A stretch of 64,000 bases of DNA, taken from contig OX326960.1 of assembly GCA_946800325.1 (NCBI GenBank), forward strand, positions 23,613,150-23,677,149, written 5' to 3'. The translations under genes were made by a program, and so were the position numbers. The stretch comes from Luzula sylvatica (taxonomy: Eukaryota; Streptophyta; Magnoliopsida; Poales; Juncaceae). Positions within the stretch are counted from its first letter, which is position 1; each line of letters opens with the position of its first letter. Below are positions 10,829-21,060 of this stretch, in pieces. The notes beneath the pieces were generated by a model. That model ran no database searches, was not told the origin of the DNA, and saw only the letters and a program-made list of their open reading frames with translations.

Positions 10829-11359
10829 GGGATGTCAATGGGTCGGTTTTTAATCCCGAACTCGCGGGTACCCGACCCGAAAAAGACGGCAATACCCAAA
10901 ACAATTAAGTGCGGGTCGGGTAATACCTGGAAAAAATATCCGCTCCGGGTTCAGGTCGTGGTACGGGAGTAAAATTTTACCCGCGGGTATACCCGTTATC
11001 CGAACCCGACCCCGATCCCGAAAAATCTCCGAAAAATACCCGAAAATATCCAATAATATGGAAATTTGGATGTTTTATGGATTAATTATTTGTAATATTT
11101 GGATATTTAATGTATTTGTACAAGTTGTTTGTTTTATGTATTTAAAATTGTTGGTAATTTTACGTATTTGTGCAATAATTTTTTATTTTTTATTTTTTAT
11201 TAATGATTTCCGGGTAACGGGTTCGGGTTCGGGTTTGGGTATGATTTTTTATCCGCGAGTATTTTTGGTTAGGATTCGGGTAATACTCGAAAATTCGGGT
11301 TCGGATATGGGTGAGGCTTACCCGAACCTGACCCGCCCCGTTCACATCCTACTCTTTCC
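10819..11359. mobile_element. hAT-type MITE with GGGTACCCG-rich arms
   Basis: The element 10827-11351 starts TAGGGATGTCAATGGG and ends, reverse-complemented, TAGGATGTGAACGGG. It is flanked by an 8-bp near-duplication CTCTCTCC / CTCTTTCC. An 8-bp duplication and a TAGNGRTGNCAA-like tip fit the hAT superfamily. Both arms are rich in CCCGAACC/GGTTCGGG words able to pair; the centre is AT-rich. The right-arm copy (61960-63119) holds a second hAT element. Short frames inside are not genes. Confidence 0.75.
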
Positions 11360-11904
11360 CATTTAAATATGAAAAATAGAGGGGTATTTTGGTCTTACAA
11401 AATTATAACACCATGAAACATTTTTATAGGGGGTAATTGAAAATGAAACCTTGTTTGTAAGGGGGTTTTGGAGTTTTCAAAAGTTAGGGAATTTTTTAAA
11501 AATTCAAAAAAAAAATAGGGGATTATTTGAAAATTTTCATTTATTAAACTCATACATTGAAACTATATAGATCACATATTTGTCAAACAGTGATTAATTA
11601 GTATGGCTAACTAACTGCACCTAAAATGACATGCGAACTAATAGTATGACAACTAATAATGTGGTTATCGTACATTGACGTGCCTATCTTCTTATACGTA
11701 TAACTAAAAGTAAATTATTATTAAGCACATGGTGCAAAATCGATGATCAATTGAACATCTACATCATATTAACAGTTTAGAATCCTATACATATATTATA
11801 TTTGGATTAATTGTGAAAATCACGTCTTGCAAGTCATATCATCTTTTATATAACAATATACAACAAACTAAAACATAAAATTCATAAAAAAAAAATTTGT
11901 AAAA
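11360..11904. other. Duplicated non-coding stretch
   Basis: AT-rich, matching about 63128-63690. It contains a stretch (about 11545-11680) related to the GRP 5' flank words TATGGCCAACTGTACCTAAAATGACAT, so it may derive from an older GRP-unit flank. No gene seen. Confidence 0.45.
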
Positions 11905-11929
11905 AAAAAGAGCATTTCTGCATGTAATT

Positions 11930-12795
11930 TTTTATGGGAATAAAATTTCAAAAAGAATCCATTTTCAAAAAATATTTCAAACTAACTCAAACCGGATTTT
12001 AACCCGGAGCTACCTAATTTATTAAACAAGTTCAATTAATTAGTTTAATAACAATAATCAGTCAGACAAATTTTTTAAGAAAAAAAAACGGGTTTTAAAA
12101 ACTAGTGGAATCTTTCAAAGCTATACACTGAGATATGTCCCCAAATTTTACCCACACATCTTCTATATTCTAATTAACACATTTAATTAACACAGTAATT
12201 AATACATGTTATATAATTAACAATTCATTAAAATACAACTAATATTCATTAGAATTCATAAATTTTAATCAATGTTAATTAATTATTAATGATTTGCTTT
12301 TGTAGTTATTGTGTTAATTTAGTGTGTTAATTAGAATATAGAAAATGTGGTGATATCTTGGGGCAAAGTAAAAAATTGTTAATTAATTATTTTTTCAATA
12401 ACATGTGGTGATATTCATTTAGTTATTATGTTAATTAAATGTGCTAATCAGAATATAAAAGATGTGTGGATGTGGTGATATTTATTTATGTTAATTAAAT
12501 GTGCTAATCAGAATATAAAAGATGTATGGGTAAAAGTATGGGAACATATATCATTTATAACTTTGAAAGATTCTACTGGTTTTAAAACCCCTTTTTCTGC
12601 TTTAAAAATTGGTCTGACAGATTATTGTTTTTAAGTTAAGTAATTCAACTGATTTTATAAATCAGGTAGTATCAGGTTTGTAAAACCCGATTTGGATTAA
12701 TTTTGGAATATTGTTCAAAAACAAATTATTTTACGAATTTTATATTCATGCAGGATTGATTACATGCAAAAATGCTTTTAAAAAACATAGTAAAT
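11930..12795. mobile_element. Long inverted-repeat (foldback-like) element
   Basis: Arms of about 220 bp face each other: 11930-12135 and, inverted, about 12555-12795. Shared words include GCATTTCTGCATGTAA / GCATTTTTGCATGTAA, AATAATCAGTCAGAC / AATAATCTGTCAGAC and GAATCTTTCAAAG. Between them a second, shorter inverted repeat (CTATATTCTAATTAACAC near 12165 against its complement near 12320, with extra tandem copies to 12540) looks like a nested MITE. Only the left arm is visible in the right duplicate, before a CACTA element interrupts at 63862. Superfamily not assigned. Confidence 0.65.
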
Positions 12796-13292
12796 AATTG
12801 TGATGTTTTCTCTTTAACCATCTGCACAGGTAAAATTTAGACCTACTAAAAAAAATATATGTATGCGGCCTTGGAGAAATGGATGTCTGCCACTGTAGAA
12901 AGGGCTGGCCTTGATACGAAGATATTCTAAAAAAAAGAAATGAATCATTAGTTAAATTTATCTTCAGTGATAAGTACTATATACTGAGTTTTTATAAAAA
13001 AAAATCTTCACTCGTAGATTCTTAAGTTATCATCAGTTATATGTAAATGCAAACGCTCGACTGTAGTAGTTTGCCATACCGTCTATGGAAGTATCGTAAA
13101 TTAAATGAAAATGATGAGACGAAAATAATTTGTTTCTCAAGTAATACAGTCACTAGTGTGATCTTTAATATCAACAACAGCGGCGTAATCTTTTTCATCT
13201 GGGCTGGTTTTCGTTGACCATCGATAATATGTTTTCGAGTGACGATACGGTCACTAGTGTGAATGTTACTGAAACATAGTTTTGTAGTAGTG
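12796..13292. mobile_element. CACTA element remnant (right end)
   Basis: It ends with TTTTGTAGTAGTG at 13280-13292, the complement of CACTACTACAAAA, a plant CACTA (En/Spm) tip. Upstream, GTCACTAGTGTGA occurs twice (about 13150 and 13249), like subterminal repeats. The opposite tip is not visible. A related but endless piece is at about 18690-18850. At about 12864-12930 a short open stretch (Ala-Leu-Glu-Lys-Trp-Met-Ser) could be a captured exon piece; too short to identify. Confidence 0.5.
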
Positions 13293-13461
13293 AATTTCCT
13301 CTTTTTGTATGTCTTGTTAAATAAGAGGAGTTATATACTAGGGTTTTTTTAAGAGTAATTTGTGTAGTTATAATAAATTAAATTGTTCTTTTACATGAAT
13401 GAGAGAGATATTTGGGGATGTAGGAGAAGAAGGGATATATATTATAGATTGGGAATAGCTT

Positions 13462-13508
13462 AACAATTGTTAGCAATCCATTCAAAAAAAAAAACAATTG
13501 TTAGCAAT
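13462..13508 (+). mobile_element. Minimal poly(A) retro-insertion
   Basis: A perfect 16-bp direct repeat AACAATTGTTAGCAAT (13462-13477 and 13493-13508) flanks only CCATTC plus a run of A. This is what an extremely 5'-truncated LINE insertion would leave: a few 3' bases, a poly(A) tail and a target duplication. Confidence 0.6.
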
Positions 13509-13830
13509 GATGGAAGAAGATGGGCACTGGAGCGATCCAGTCCTGCCAAAACCACAGATGACGTTTACTTGTTTGGAGGAGTATTAGACGTTTATGGGCT
13601 TTAGCAAATTAGTTTTTGAATAATGATTAAAAGCCCATAATATAAATCCCAGTATATTAAACTGTGGTCGTCAGGTGGTAGTTAGATCCAACGGTTGAGA
13701 TTTACTCAACCGTTGTGATTAGAGATTAGGTGTGGTTTAGTCTCCTATAAATATGTATGTTGGCTCATTTGTAAATTAATATTCTTGAGCAATAAAAACT
13801 TTTCCCAAAACAAATACTTTGCTTAGTTCT
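13509..13830 (+). other. Non-coding stretch with promoter-like TATA
   Basis: No gene recognised. It contains CCTATAAATATG at about 13744, followed by a leader-like AT-rich stretch. It could be an LTR or a host promoter; neither can be shown. Joined across the LINE insertion it continues at 14695 toward the short frame at 14767. Confidence 0.3.
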
Positions 13831-14694
13831 AACAACAGTATTACTGCTTTTAAGTCAATGGCTCTTGCACACTGCTTAGCCCGTACGGAATTTTCTCGGA
13901 TCCCCAAATCCTTCCCCTGCCCAATGAAAATGATGCATACAAAGGCAACATCCCTGTATGCGTGGGTAGACGCTTCTATAGGCCCAACAGGAATGACAGG
14001 GCTTGCCATGGTTATCAAAGATAACAACTCTTCGATTAAATGGGTTGCGGGGGAGCACTCGTGGGATGATAGTATTCTAAACGCTGAATTTAGAGCAATG
14101 TACAAAGCAATGAAATATATTGTCTCTACACACCCTAACTCATCATGTACCTTTAATACAGATAATGTCGAAGTGGCAGACTTCCTTCAATCTGATCTAG
14201 ATCCGAACAACGCCGCCCTCTCTGATTGGAAAGCATGGAGAAGTGTGATGGATTGTTTCATATACAAACGAAAAATCAAGGACCCCACCTTCGTCTACAT
14301 AAATAGGGCGTTCAATAATGAAGCTCACAACTTGGCGAATTTAGCACGAAGTTTCACCATGTCCTTCGAGGACAATATCTTCCCACCTCCCTTAGAAAGT
14401 GGAAGCTAATCCATCCGGATTCGGTTTTCGGAGCTTTTCATTACTACCTATGCAGGTGCCCCTCTCAGGATGACGGATTAGTACCTTAATCTGGAGAAGG
14501 TGTAATGTCGTTACTTTGGTTTACTTTTTCGATTTTAATTACGTTACAGCTTTGTAGTAGGATAGACATCCGTTGTATTATTCCATTTGTTTTCTCTGGC
14601 TTTCCGTCTTGTAATGAACTATTTAATTAAGTTAAATGCCTACGGGTTTTCGATCAAAAAAAAAAAAAAAAAAAAAACAACAACAGTATTACTG
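13831..14694 (+). mobile_element. 5'-truncated LINE-1 with RNase H domain
   Basis: A perfect 16-bp target duplication AACAACAGTATTACTG (13831-13846 and 14679-14694) flanks an insert that ends in about 24 A residues after CGATC. This is the signature of target-primed reverse transcription. The insert carries the C-terminal end of a LINE ORF2 plus a 3' untranslated region. Truncation begins at 13847, removing endonuclease and reverse transcriptase. Confidence 0.85.
13847..14409 (+). pseudogene. LINE ORF2 C-terminus: RNase H-like domain
   Basis: Open frame of about 187 codons within the LINE. The RNase H fold of plant L1 ORF2 (RVT_3 type) is visible: Tyr-Ala-Trp-Val-Asp-Ala-Ser as strand 1 with the first catalytic Asp, a Gly-rich turn, a Glu in Asn-Ala-Glu-Phe-Arg-Ala as the second acid, Thr-Asn/Asp near FNTDN as the third, and a final Asn-Glu-Ala-His-Asn-Leu-Ala motif. 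The family degrades the RNA strand of RNA/DNA hybrids. The Met at 13819 lies in host DNA upstream of the insertion, so the first codons are chimeric. The frame is intact but lacks its N-terminal enzyme, so I call it a pseudogene. Confidence 0.8.
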
Positions 14695-15359
14695 GATTTA
14701 TTCTTTGATTTCAAGGACATAGAGATTGTCTCGAATGGAGGAGCAACCTAGGTTGACCGCCTAAAGATGGAGGCCATTGATTTCCTGATCGCCAATTTCG
14801 TGCAGTTCCAACTGCGTCACAATGAAATCCTCAATTTGACGCAATTGAATACAATTCTTGATAAAATATGCAACTACTCTTCCATGAAATTTCAGATTAA
14901 ACAGGTGCATATTATTTACATTGGTGTAATCCATTTTGTAAGAGTGTAATTGGGGCAGAATTGCAACTTACGGTTGAATTTGGGCTTGATTTCAAATCAC
15001 CCAATTGATTCAGGCAATTGCACATTTGAGGCCGTATTGTCAATGATCCAATGGGTGATCTTTGTTCGCCTATATCAACTCTAAATGAAAATAAAATAGA
15101 TGCATTTTTGTGCTTTGAACGTTTTCTAAACTGGCTAGTAATTTATCTCATTTTTAAATGTTCGTTTTTTCTTTAACTTAAATAATGGACCATTATTTAT
15201 ATTTTAATTAAATTATTAATTAATTATTTTAATGTCACGTCAAGATAATTTATCCACGTTCTTATTTTGGACCCAATTTTGTGCAATTTTCTTGTGCCAC
15301 GTTACGAACCATATTCATTTCAACCGTTAAAATATTATATGTGACAAAATTTGGACAAT
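14695..15359 (+). other. Possible small exon; otherwise non-coding
   Basis: An ATG at 14767 opens a frame (Met-Glu-Ala-Ile-Asp-Phe-Leu-Ile) with balanced composition for about 45 codons, followed by CAG/GTGCAT that could be a splice donor at about 14901. I recognise no family. The rest (14950-15359) is AT-rich without a gene. Confidence 0.3.
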
Positions 15360-16091
15360 TGATTAATCATTCATTTTTTATAATTATAATTTCATTATAA
15401 TCATTTTTGTGTGTCATTTATTTTACAACATGTTTTAAACAATCTTAGAAAGTCATATTATCATACTTTAATGACGTGAACTATTATTATTTATTAAGTT
15501 GACATTAGACTAAGTATATTCAATTGTTTATCATTTCACACAAGATAAAATGATCAAACGTGAATGCAATGTAAACTGAAAATTTTATATATGAAATAAT
15601 AATAAATTAATATATACTATAAACATACAACATATATTAATATTATTTCTAGTACATTAGTTTTAAATATTCCAAATATATTTGTTTCAATTTTCTCTTT
15701 AGTTTTATATCAATATTAGAATAACTCACACATACTAGTGTCCACAATTTGAATTTGTAAATACATTATGCAAAAAAATACAATTCAAACAATGCATATT
15801 TACGTAATAGAATTTTAAATACAATTATAAATTTTCAAAAATATTATAACTATAAGAATCTCATATAATACTAAGTAGATTATATTTGTGTTTTCGTTGA
15901 AAAAACTTTAATATTAAATTTTTAAAAACCTAATAGAAATAAAAAAAAAGAGTTTATCGATCTAAATAAATTCTTAAAATTATAATAATTTATCAAATAA
16001 TATTGTTATTTTTAAAACAGAAATTTTAAAAATAGCATATGATATTAAATAAGTTATGTCTATGTTTATGCTAAATTAAAATTATATATTA

Positions 16092-17753
16092 CTAGCTTTC
16101 TCCCCGCGCAATTGCGCGGAGGTCTTCAGTCTGTCATGATTTTATTTTTCTCAATACGTAATTAGATTCTACATTTTTTTTATCTGATTGTACACACATA
16201 AAAAAAAATCTATCTTTTTGTAAATTTCAAAAAAACTGATCCTCTACCATACCCTTCTATTTTCAAATTTAATAATTAAAAATATATTTTTATTATTTTT
16301 TATTAATTTTATTACTTTTAAGAAAAATCATAAACATTTTTAACATGCAGTGATTACAAAAAATATATAATAATTACAAATTGAGTTTATATAATTTTAA
16401 TATTTCATTTATTATGTTTGAAAAAATAACATCGGGTAATAATAAAATAAACAATAATAAATAAACATCTTGAAAATATATTGATAGAAAAATATCGGTT
16501 TAAACATCTGGTTTTTTTTTATTTTCATTCTCTTTTTATTTATTTCTTTAATAGTTTCATGATATTTTATTTTTCAAATATTTGGAATGTGTTTTTGTAA
16601 TATTGTTGTTCGTTTTATTATTATTTTATGTTAGTTTTGCAAAGAAAAAATGCAAAGGTCAAAATGTTAAAATTATGTAAATAAAAAATATAATAACTTT
16701 TTTAAATTTATTATATGGTACCAAAATTTAGGACTTTATTAACATTATTAAAAAATAACATGTACATATGTAAATTATTAAAATTTAATGACATGGAACA
16801 ACCAAATGAGAAAATTTTTCTTAACTTTATACATATACAAAATGTAAATTAATACTAAAAAGGACCAACATATAAATAAAAAGGACCGAAATATAAATTA
16901 AAATGTAAAAAAGGACTGAAATGTAAATAAAAAAGGACCAAAATGTTAATAAAAAGGACCAAAATATAAACTTAAATTAAAAAGGACCAAATTATAAATA
17001 AAAAGGACCAAAATGTAAATTCAAAAATGTAAAAAAGGACCGAAATGTAAATAAAAGAGGATCAAAATATAAATAAAAAGGACCAAAATATAAATTTTTA
17101 AAGTAAAAAGGACCAAAATGTAATTTCTTAAACTAAAAAGGACCAAAATGTAAATTTAAAAAATATTTTTTTTACAGAGAAGCCCCTGATGACGTGGCCT
17201 CATGTATGAGCTCCATTTCTTCCAACTTTATACATAAGATGTAAATTATTAAAATTTGATGACATGGAGCAACCAAATGAGAGAAATTTTTTTAACTTCA
17301 TGCATATATACAAAATGTAAATTAAAACTAAAAATGGCCAACATATAAATAAAAAGGACCGAAATATAAATTAAAATGTAAAAAAGAACTGAAATGTAAA
17401 TAAAAAAGGACCAAAATGTTAATAAAAAGGACCAAAATGTTAATAAAAAGGACCAAAATATAAACTTAAATTAAAAAGGACCAAAATATATATATAAAGG
17501 ACCAAAATGTAAATTCAAAAATGTAAAAAAGGACCGAAATGTAAATAAAAGAGGATCAAAATATAAATAAAAAGATCCAAAATGTAAATTTTTAAAGTAA
17601 AAAGTACCAAAATGTAAATAAAAAGGACCAAAATTTAATTTTTTAAACTAAAAAGGACCAAAATATAAATTTAAAAAATATTTTTTTTACAAAAAAGCCC
17701 CTGATGACGTGGCCTCATGTATGAGCTCCATTTCTTCCAACTTTATACATAAG
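16092..17753 (-). mobile_element. Non-autonomous Helitron, nested
   Basis: Reverse orientation of the 7777-8718 family. The 3' end is at 16092: CTAG (read from either strand), then a palindromic stem CCGCGCAATTGCGCGG at about 16107-16122, followed by sequence close to the left-arm Helitron. The 5' end at about 17753 (CTTATGTATAAAGTTGGAAG on the minus strand) matches TAATATGTATAAAGTTACAAG of the other copy. It lies between A and T of an interrupted AT-rich element. A region of about 530 bp is repeated inside (about 16740-17220 and 17230-17755). Confidence 0.7.
16850..17680. repeat. GGACCAAAATGTAAAT minisatellite
   Basis: Some 30 degenerate units of AAAAGGACCAAAATGTAAAT, variants with GGACCGAAATG and GGATCAAAATA, arranged in two blocks separated by a 120-bp spacer containing CCCCTGATGACGTGGCCTCA, which itself is present twice (about 17188 and 17698). 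Internal to the Helitron; non-coding. Confidence 0.8.
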
Positions 17754-18299
17754 TATAATTTCTTAAATTACTTTCATTACTAAGTTTGATATTACAAATA
17801 ATTTTCATTGTATTTTGAATCAATAAAAAAATGTTAGTACTATATAATTAATGATGTGTTACTACGTCGTACGATTCAATATTTTTATGTTTGATTTTGT
17901 ATGAAATATTGTGAACAACAATGGTATAATATTTTTTTTGTTATGTTTTTTCGTAAAATCTTGTTATACCTCATATATTATTATACGGCGAGACTAATAA
18001 AAGTATTATTATTGGATAAAATAAATTATTTTCAATCATAATGTAAATTAATTATAAAACATATTTATATAATAATATAATCATAGACAAATGAGTTCAA
18101 ATATTTTATTTTGAGGTAATATTTATCATATAAAATGTGTATTTTGTATTATAATGGAAAATATAATTAACATACTCGCCGAGTAGCGCGAGTATTCTCT
18201 TTGTCATGATAATTTATAAGAAAAAAAGTTCACGACGAATACAAACTTAATCTATGAGAATTTTATGAACATAAAAAGAGATTTTCGGAGTAAAGATGA

Positions 18300-18650
18300 A
18301 ATAGAAAACTTATACTAGTCCCTTGTAAAATCTTCATACTAATTGATGTGTTGGTAAACCAAGCAAATAAAACAAATACATGATATACATCCGTGAAATC
18401 ATAAGGGTCAATTTACTCTTTTAGAATATGTTCATTAATTCATTTAGAACATTTATGTGTTAAACGGGATCTATTTATTCATTCAGAATATGTTCATTTA
18501 ATGTCTACTCATTTAACACATACCTACGTGTTAAATCGGGTCTATTTACTCATTTATCATCTATCCATTTTTAATATAAAGCAAAAAAATTCGCCTCATC
18601 AATGGAATGAGGGGATTGTAAGGGGTTTCGTATCAACACTCATGAAACTA
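18300..18650. mobile_element. Mutator-type MITE, relative of 6722-7152
   Basis: The left end has ACTAGTCCCTTGTAAAATC then AATTGATGTGTTGGTAAACC; the right end reverse-complemented has ACCCCTTACAATCCCCTCATTCC. These resemble the ends of the 6722-7152 element. The centre has tandem words such as TTCATTTAGAACA / TTCATTCAGAATATGTTC. Exact borders not fixed. Confidence 0.45.
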
Positions 18651-19021
18651 TCCTAAACCAAACAAAAATATCAAGACAAAACAATTTGTTTCTCGGGTAA
18701 TATTTTTATCGACGGTTATAAGTATCTGCAGGAATATTGTCACTAATTTTTAATCAGCAACAACTGTGTGGTCACTTTTAGTTTTATCAGGATTGATTTT
18801 CGTGCAATTGACAAATTATTGTCAATAAATTGAATTTGATCGGTTCGGTTCGGTTTTACAATAATTTGAACCGTTTGCATATCTCTAGTAAAAAATACTT
18901 TCCTAAAAAAAAATAGTATATAGGAAATAATAAGTCACTATTATATAAGGTCGTCCTTATTCGTTGGCACAACGAGACTTGAGTCATAATTCTAAAAAGA
19001 TATGTTGCACGGATACGGGTA
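18651..19021. other. Non-coding, CACTA-like remnant
   Basis: Part of it (about 18690-18850) resembles 13125-13230 of the CACTA remnant (TTTGTTTCTC..GTAATA, GGNTGATTTTCGT). No gene. Confidence 0.4.
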
Positions 19022-20513
19022 CGTGTTGTTGGTTAATTCTAACCTAGAGGGGGGTGAATAGGTAACCTAGTGGGCAATTTTCGACTAGGTATACAAATTC
19101 TAATTTAGTGCGGAATATAAATTTAAGTAATAATGAAATGAAAATACCGAACACGCGATGTTTATTACGGAGTTCGGTAGGTGGTTGCTTTGTAGCTTTA
19201 ACTCACCCTTTACTCGCTTAATTGACCGATTCAATTAATTGCGAGTACCTACGTCTCCGGGAATGCCTTGTGCCTTTTCGGCGTTCGATTGAATTCCAAC
19301 TCACTCGTACAAGGTTTTGCCTAGATCGATTTACACGTTTTCTATCGATCTATAGCGGGCTTTACACTCTTGGTACTAGCCTATTACAATTTCTAAATAC
19401 TAACTAAACGTGATCGGTCACGCAAGTTGGGAATAGTATTTGGAGGATGAGGAGGGAAATCTAATCTCTAAGAATGGTTTAGAAGATTGTTTAGCTCAAT
19501 GGTATAGCAAGGTTTCTCTCTTTGGAAGTTATAATTTGGATAGATCAAGTAATAAGAGAGAATGAGGGAAGGGTTCTATTTATATAACACATAGTCCCTT
19601 TCCTCACTTGCTTATTCTGAATAGTCCGTTGCAACGGACATATGTTCCGTTGCAACGGAACTCTCAAAAAAACTAGCCGTTATGGCTGCCGTACTTGAAT
19701 TTATTGCACAGTCCGTTGTAACGGAGCGTAGTCCGTTGCAACGGAAGTCTGTGTTAGTTAGTCCGTTGCCACGGACTTCAGTCCGTTCCAACGGACATGC
19801 TACTGAGACAACACTTCAGCTTTGGTTTTAATTCCCGTTGCAACGGAGAGATTTCCGTTACAACGTGGTGAGGGGTTCCGTTACAACGGATTGGTTAATC
19901 CGTTGCAACGGACTTATGTGGAAGTTTATACTGAAGTGAAGCCTTGATGTCCGTTACAACGGACATTAATGTCCGTTACAACGGGCATTCTTCTGTGACA
20001 GGCTTCCTCATTGGAAATAAAATAACGTTGCAACGGAGATAGAGTTCCGTTACAATGTACATGTCCGTTATAACGTATTGGTGATTACGTTGCAACGGAC
20101 TATACTGGTTTTTCCATGTTGAATAAATCGAGTAGTTCCGTTACAACGGACTGGAATTCCGTTGTAACGGACATACTGATTTCAGCCTTTTTTAATTGAA
20201 TTCAAGTACTTTTTCATTGACTTTAATCTTTTAAACTATTTTAGAGATACCTATATATTGTATTGATGATTAGGTAGCTATCCCAACTTGCGGAATCTTC
20301 TATGTCTTGATCTTCTTCGCAATTTCTTCAACGTCTTGATTTATGTGCGTCTTGATTTTATCCATGATTTCGATGTCTTTGATTCTTGTTATTCTTGATT
20401 GATCCTTTCATTTTGTACCTATCTCCTACACATTTATCTTGCTAGATTTCGTTATTAGTATTGACATTGTATTTGAGATAATCAAACAATAGGAAATTTG
20501 AACCAACACGTGT
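19022..20513. mobile_element. Solo LTR with palindrome array
   Basis: The LTR at 19027-20508 (1482 bp) begins TGTTGGTTAATTC and ends GAACCAACA, so its tips TGTTGGTT and AACCAACA form an inverted repeat. It is flanked by a perfect 5-bp duplication CGTGT (19022-19026, 20509-20513). The start TAACCTAGAGGGGGGTGAAT is a common plant LTR opening. No internal region is left, consistent with recombination between two LTRs. It carries 18 copies of a 14-bp palindrome. The 61-codon frame at 19222 is not a gene. Confidence 0.85.
19624..20173. repeat. Array of TCCGTTGCAACGGA palindromes (18 sites)
   Basis: Eighteen sites of the perfect palindrome TCCGTTGCAACGGA or one- to three-base variants (centre GC, AC, GT, AT, CC). 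Most come in pairs about 20-23 bp apart, pairs separated by 25-90 bp of unrelated sequence. Each half is AACGG/CCGTT, which contains the plant MYB recognition core CNGTTR and the core of the mitosis-specific activator element bound by MYB3R factors. A role as LTR enhancer is inference. Confidence 0.85.
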
Positions 20514-20665
20514 ATCGTGTCCGATACGTATCGGAAACGGCGATACGGTAATTTTCAAAAAACATAGGATACATATATATATACAGGGCTGCTAAGGAGA
20601 ATCCACAATTCGAATCCAAAAAACGAATCCATGGCGGAAGGGTATTTTCGTAATTATTTAACTTC

Positions 20666-21060
20666 ATCATTTTCTTCTCGCGCTGACTTCTTCATTAGAC
20701 AAAAGAACGGCGAAGCTCGATGGTGTTCCTTCCTCTTCTCGCGCTGTCTTCCTTCTCTCAGTCGATGGTCTTCCCTCCTCTTCTCACGTTCTCTCTTTCG
20801 CCAAGAAGAAGTGAAAAACAAAAGAACGGCGAAGCTCGGTGGCAACGAAGTCCTAGCACGATCGGATCCAAAAAAAGAATCCACCTTACGCGAACGATGA
20901 CGGCGACGGAGATGGCAAAAGCGACGGAGCACCCTACCCATCCGCTCCATTCTTCTTCCAACATAAGCTCCTTTCACCCTTCTCTCTCTCACCATTTACA
21001 TTAATCTCGCTTCACCCTTCACCCTTCACCCTTCACCCTTCACCCTTCACCCTTCACCCT
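20666..21060. repeat. Subterminal repeats inside the Pack-MULE-like element
   Basis: AAAAGAACGGCGAAGCTCG occurs twice (20701 and 20821), together with repeated CCTCTTCTCGCGCT / CCTCTTCTCACGTT words, followed by about seven tandem copies of TTCACCC (about 21009-21061). Frames of 68-113 codons on both strands overlap and look like composition artefacts. No identifiable exon. Confidence 0.5.

Larger units (their letters stand above)
1599..12065. repeat. Left arm of the segmental duplication
   Basis: Partner of 53188-63861. Within each arm the GRP plus its 3' flank module occurs twice, so a tandem duplication of a unit of about 4.5 kb preceded the larger duplication. Confidence 0.85.
15360..18190. 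mobile_element. AT-rich element, diverged copy of 2260-3821
   Basis: Shared order of words with the left-arm copy (TGTGTCATTTATTTTACA, ATGATCAAACGTGAATGCAATG, ACTAAGTTTGATATTA, TGTAATTTGCATTA-like end). It is split by a Helitron at 16092-17753. The end AGTAGCGCGAG followed by T is a degenerate form of the CTAG/T end. Non-coding. Confidence 0.5.

Noticed and set aside
10614..10908. Frames of repeated Ser-Leu or Arg-Glu
   Set aside because: They are translations of a (CT)n microsatellite; the same applies at 25536-25781, 45821-46076 and 61812-62142.
13819..13846. Start of a complete RNase H gene at 13819
   Set aside because: This stretch is host DNA and target duplication; the true LINE sequence begins at 13847.
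19624..20173. CRISPR-like repeat-spacer array
   Set aside because: Spacing is irregular, repeats are 14 bp and palindromic, they sit inside a plant LTR, and the host is a eukaryote.
20631..21004. Overlapping frames of 68-113 codons near the left end of the Pack-MULE-like element
   Set aside because: Opposite-strand, overlapping, Ser/Arg-rich frames across duplicated subterminal sequence; no domain recognised.
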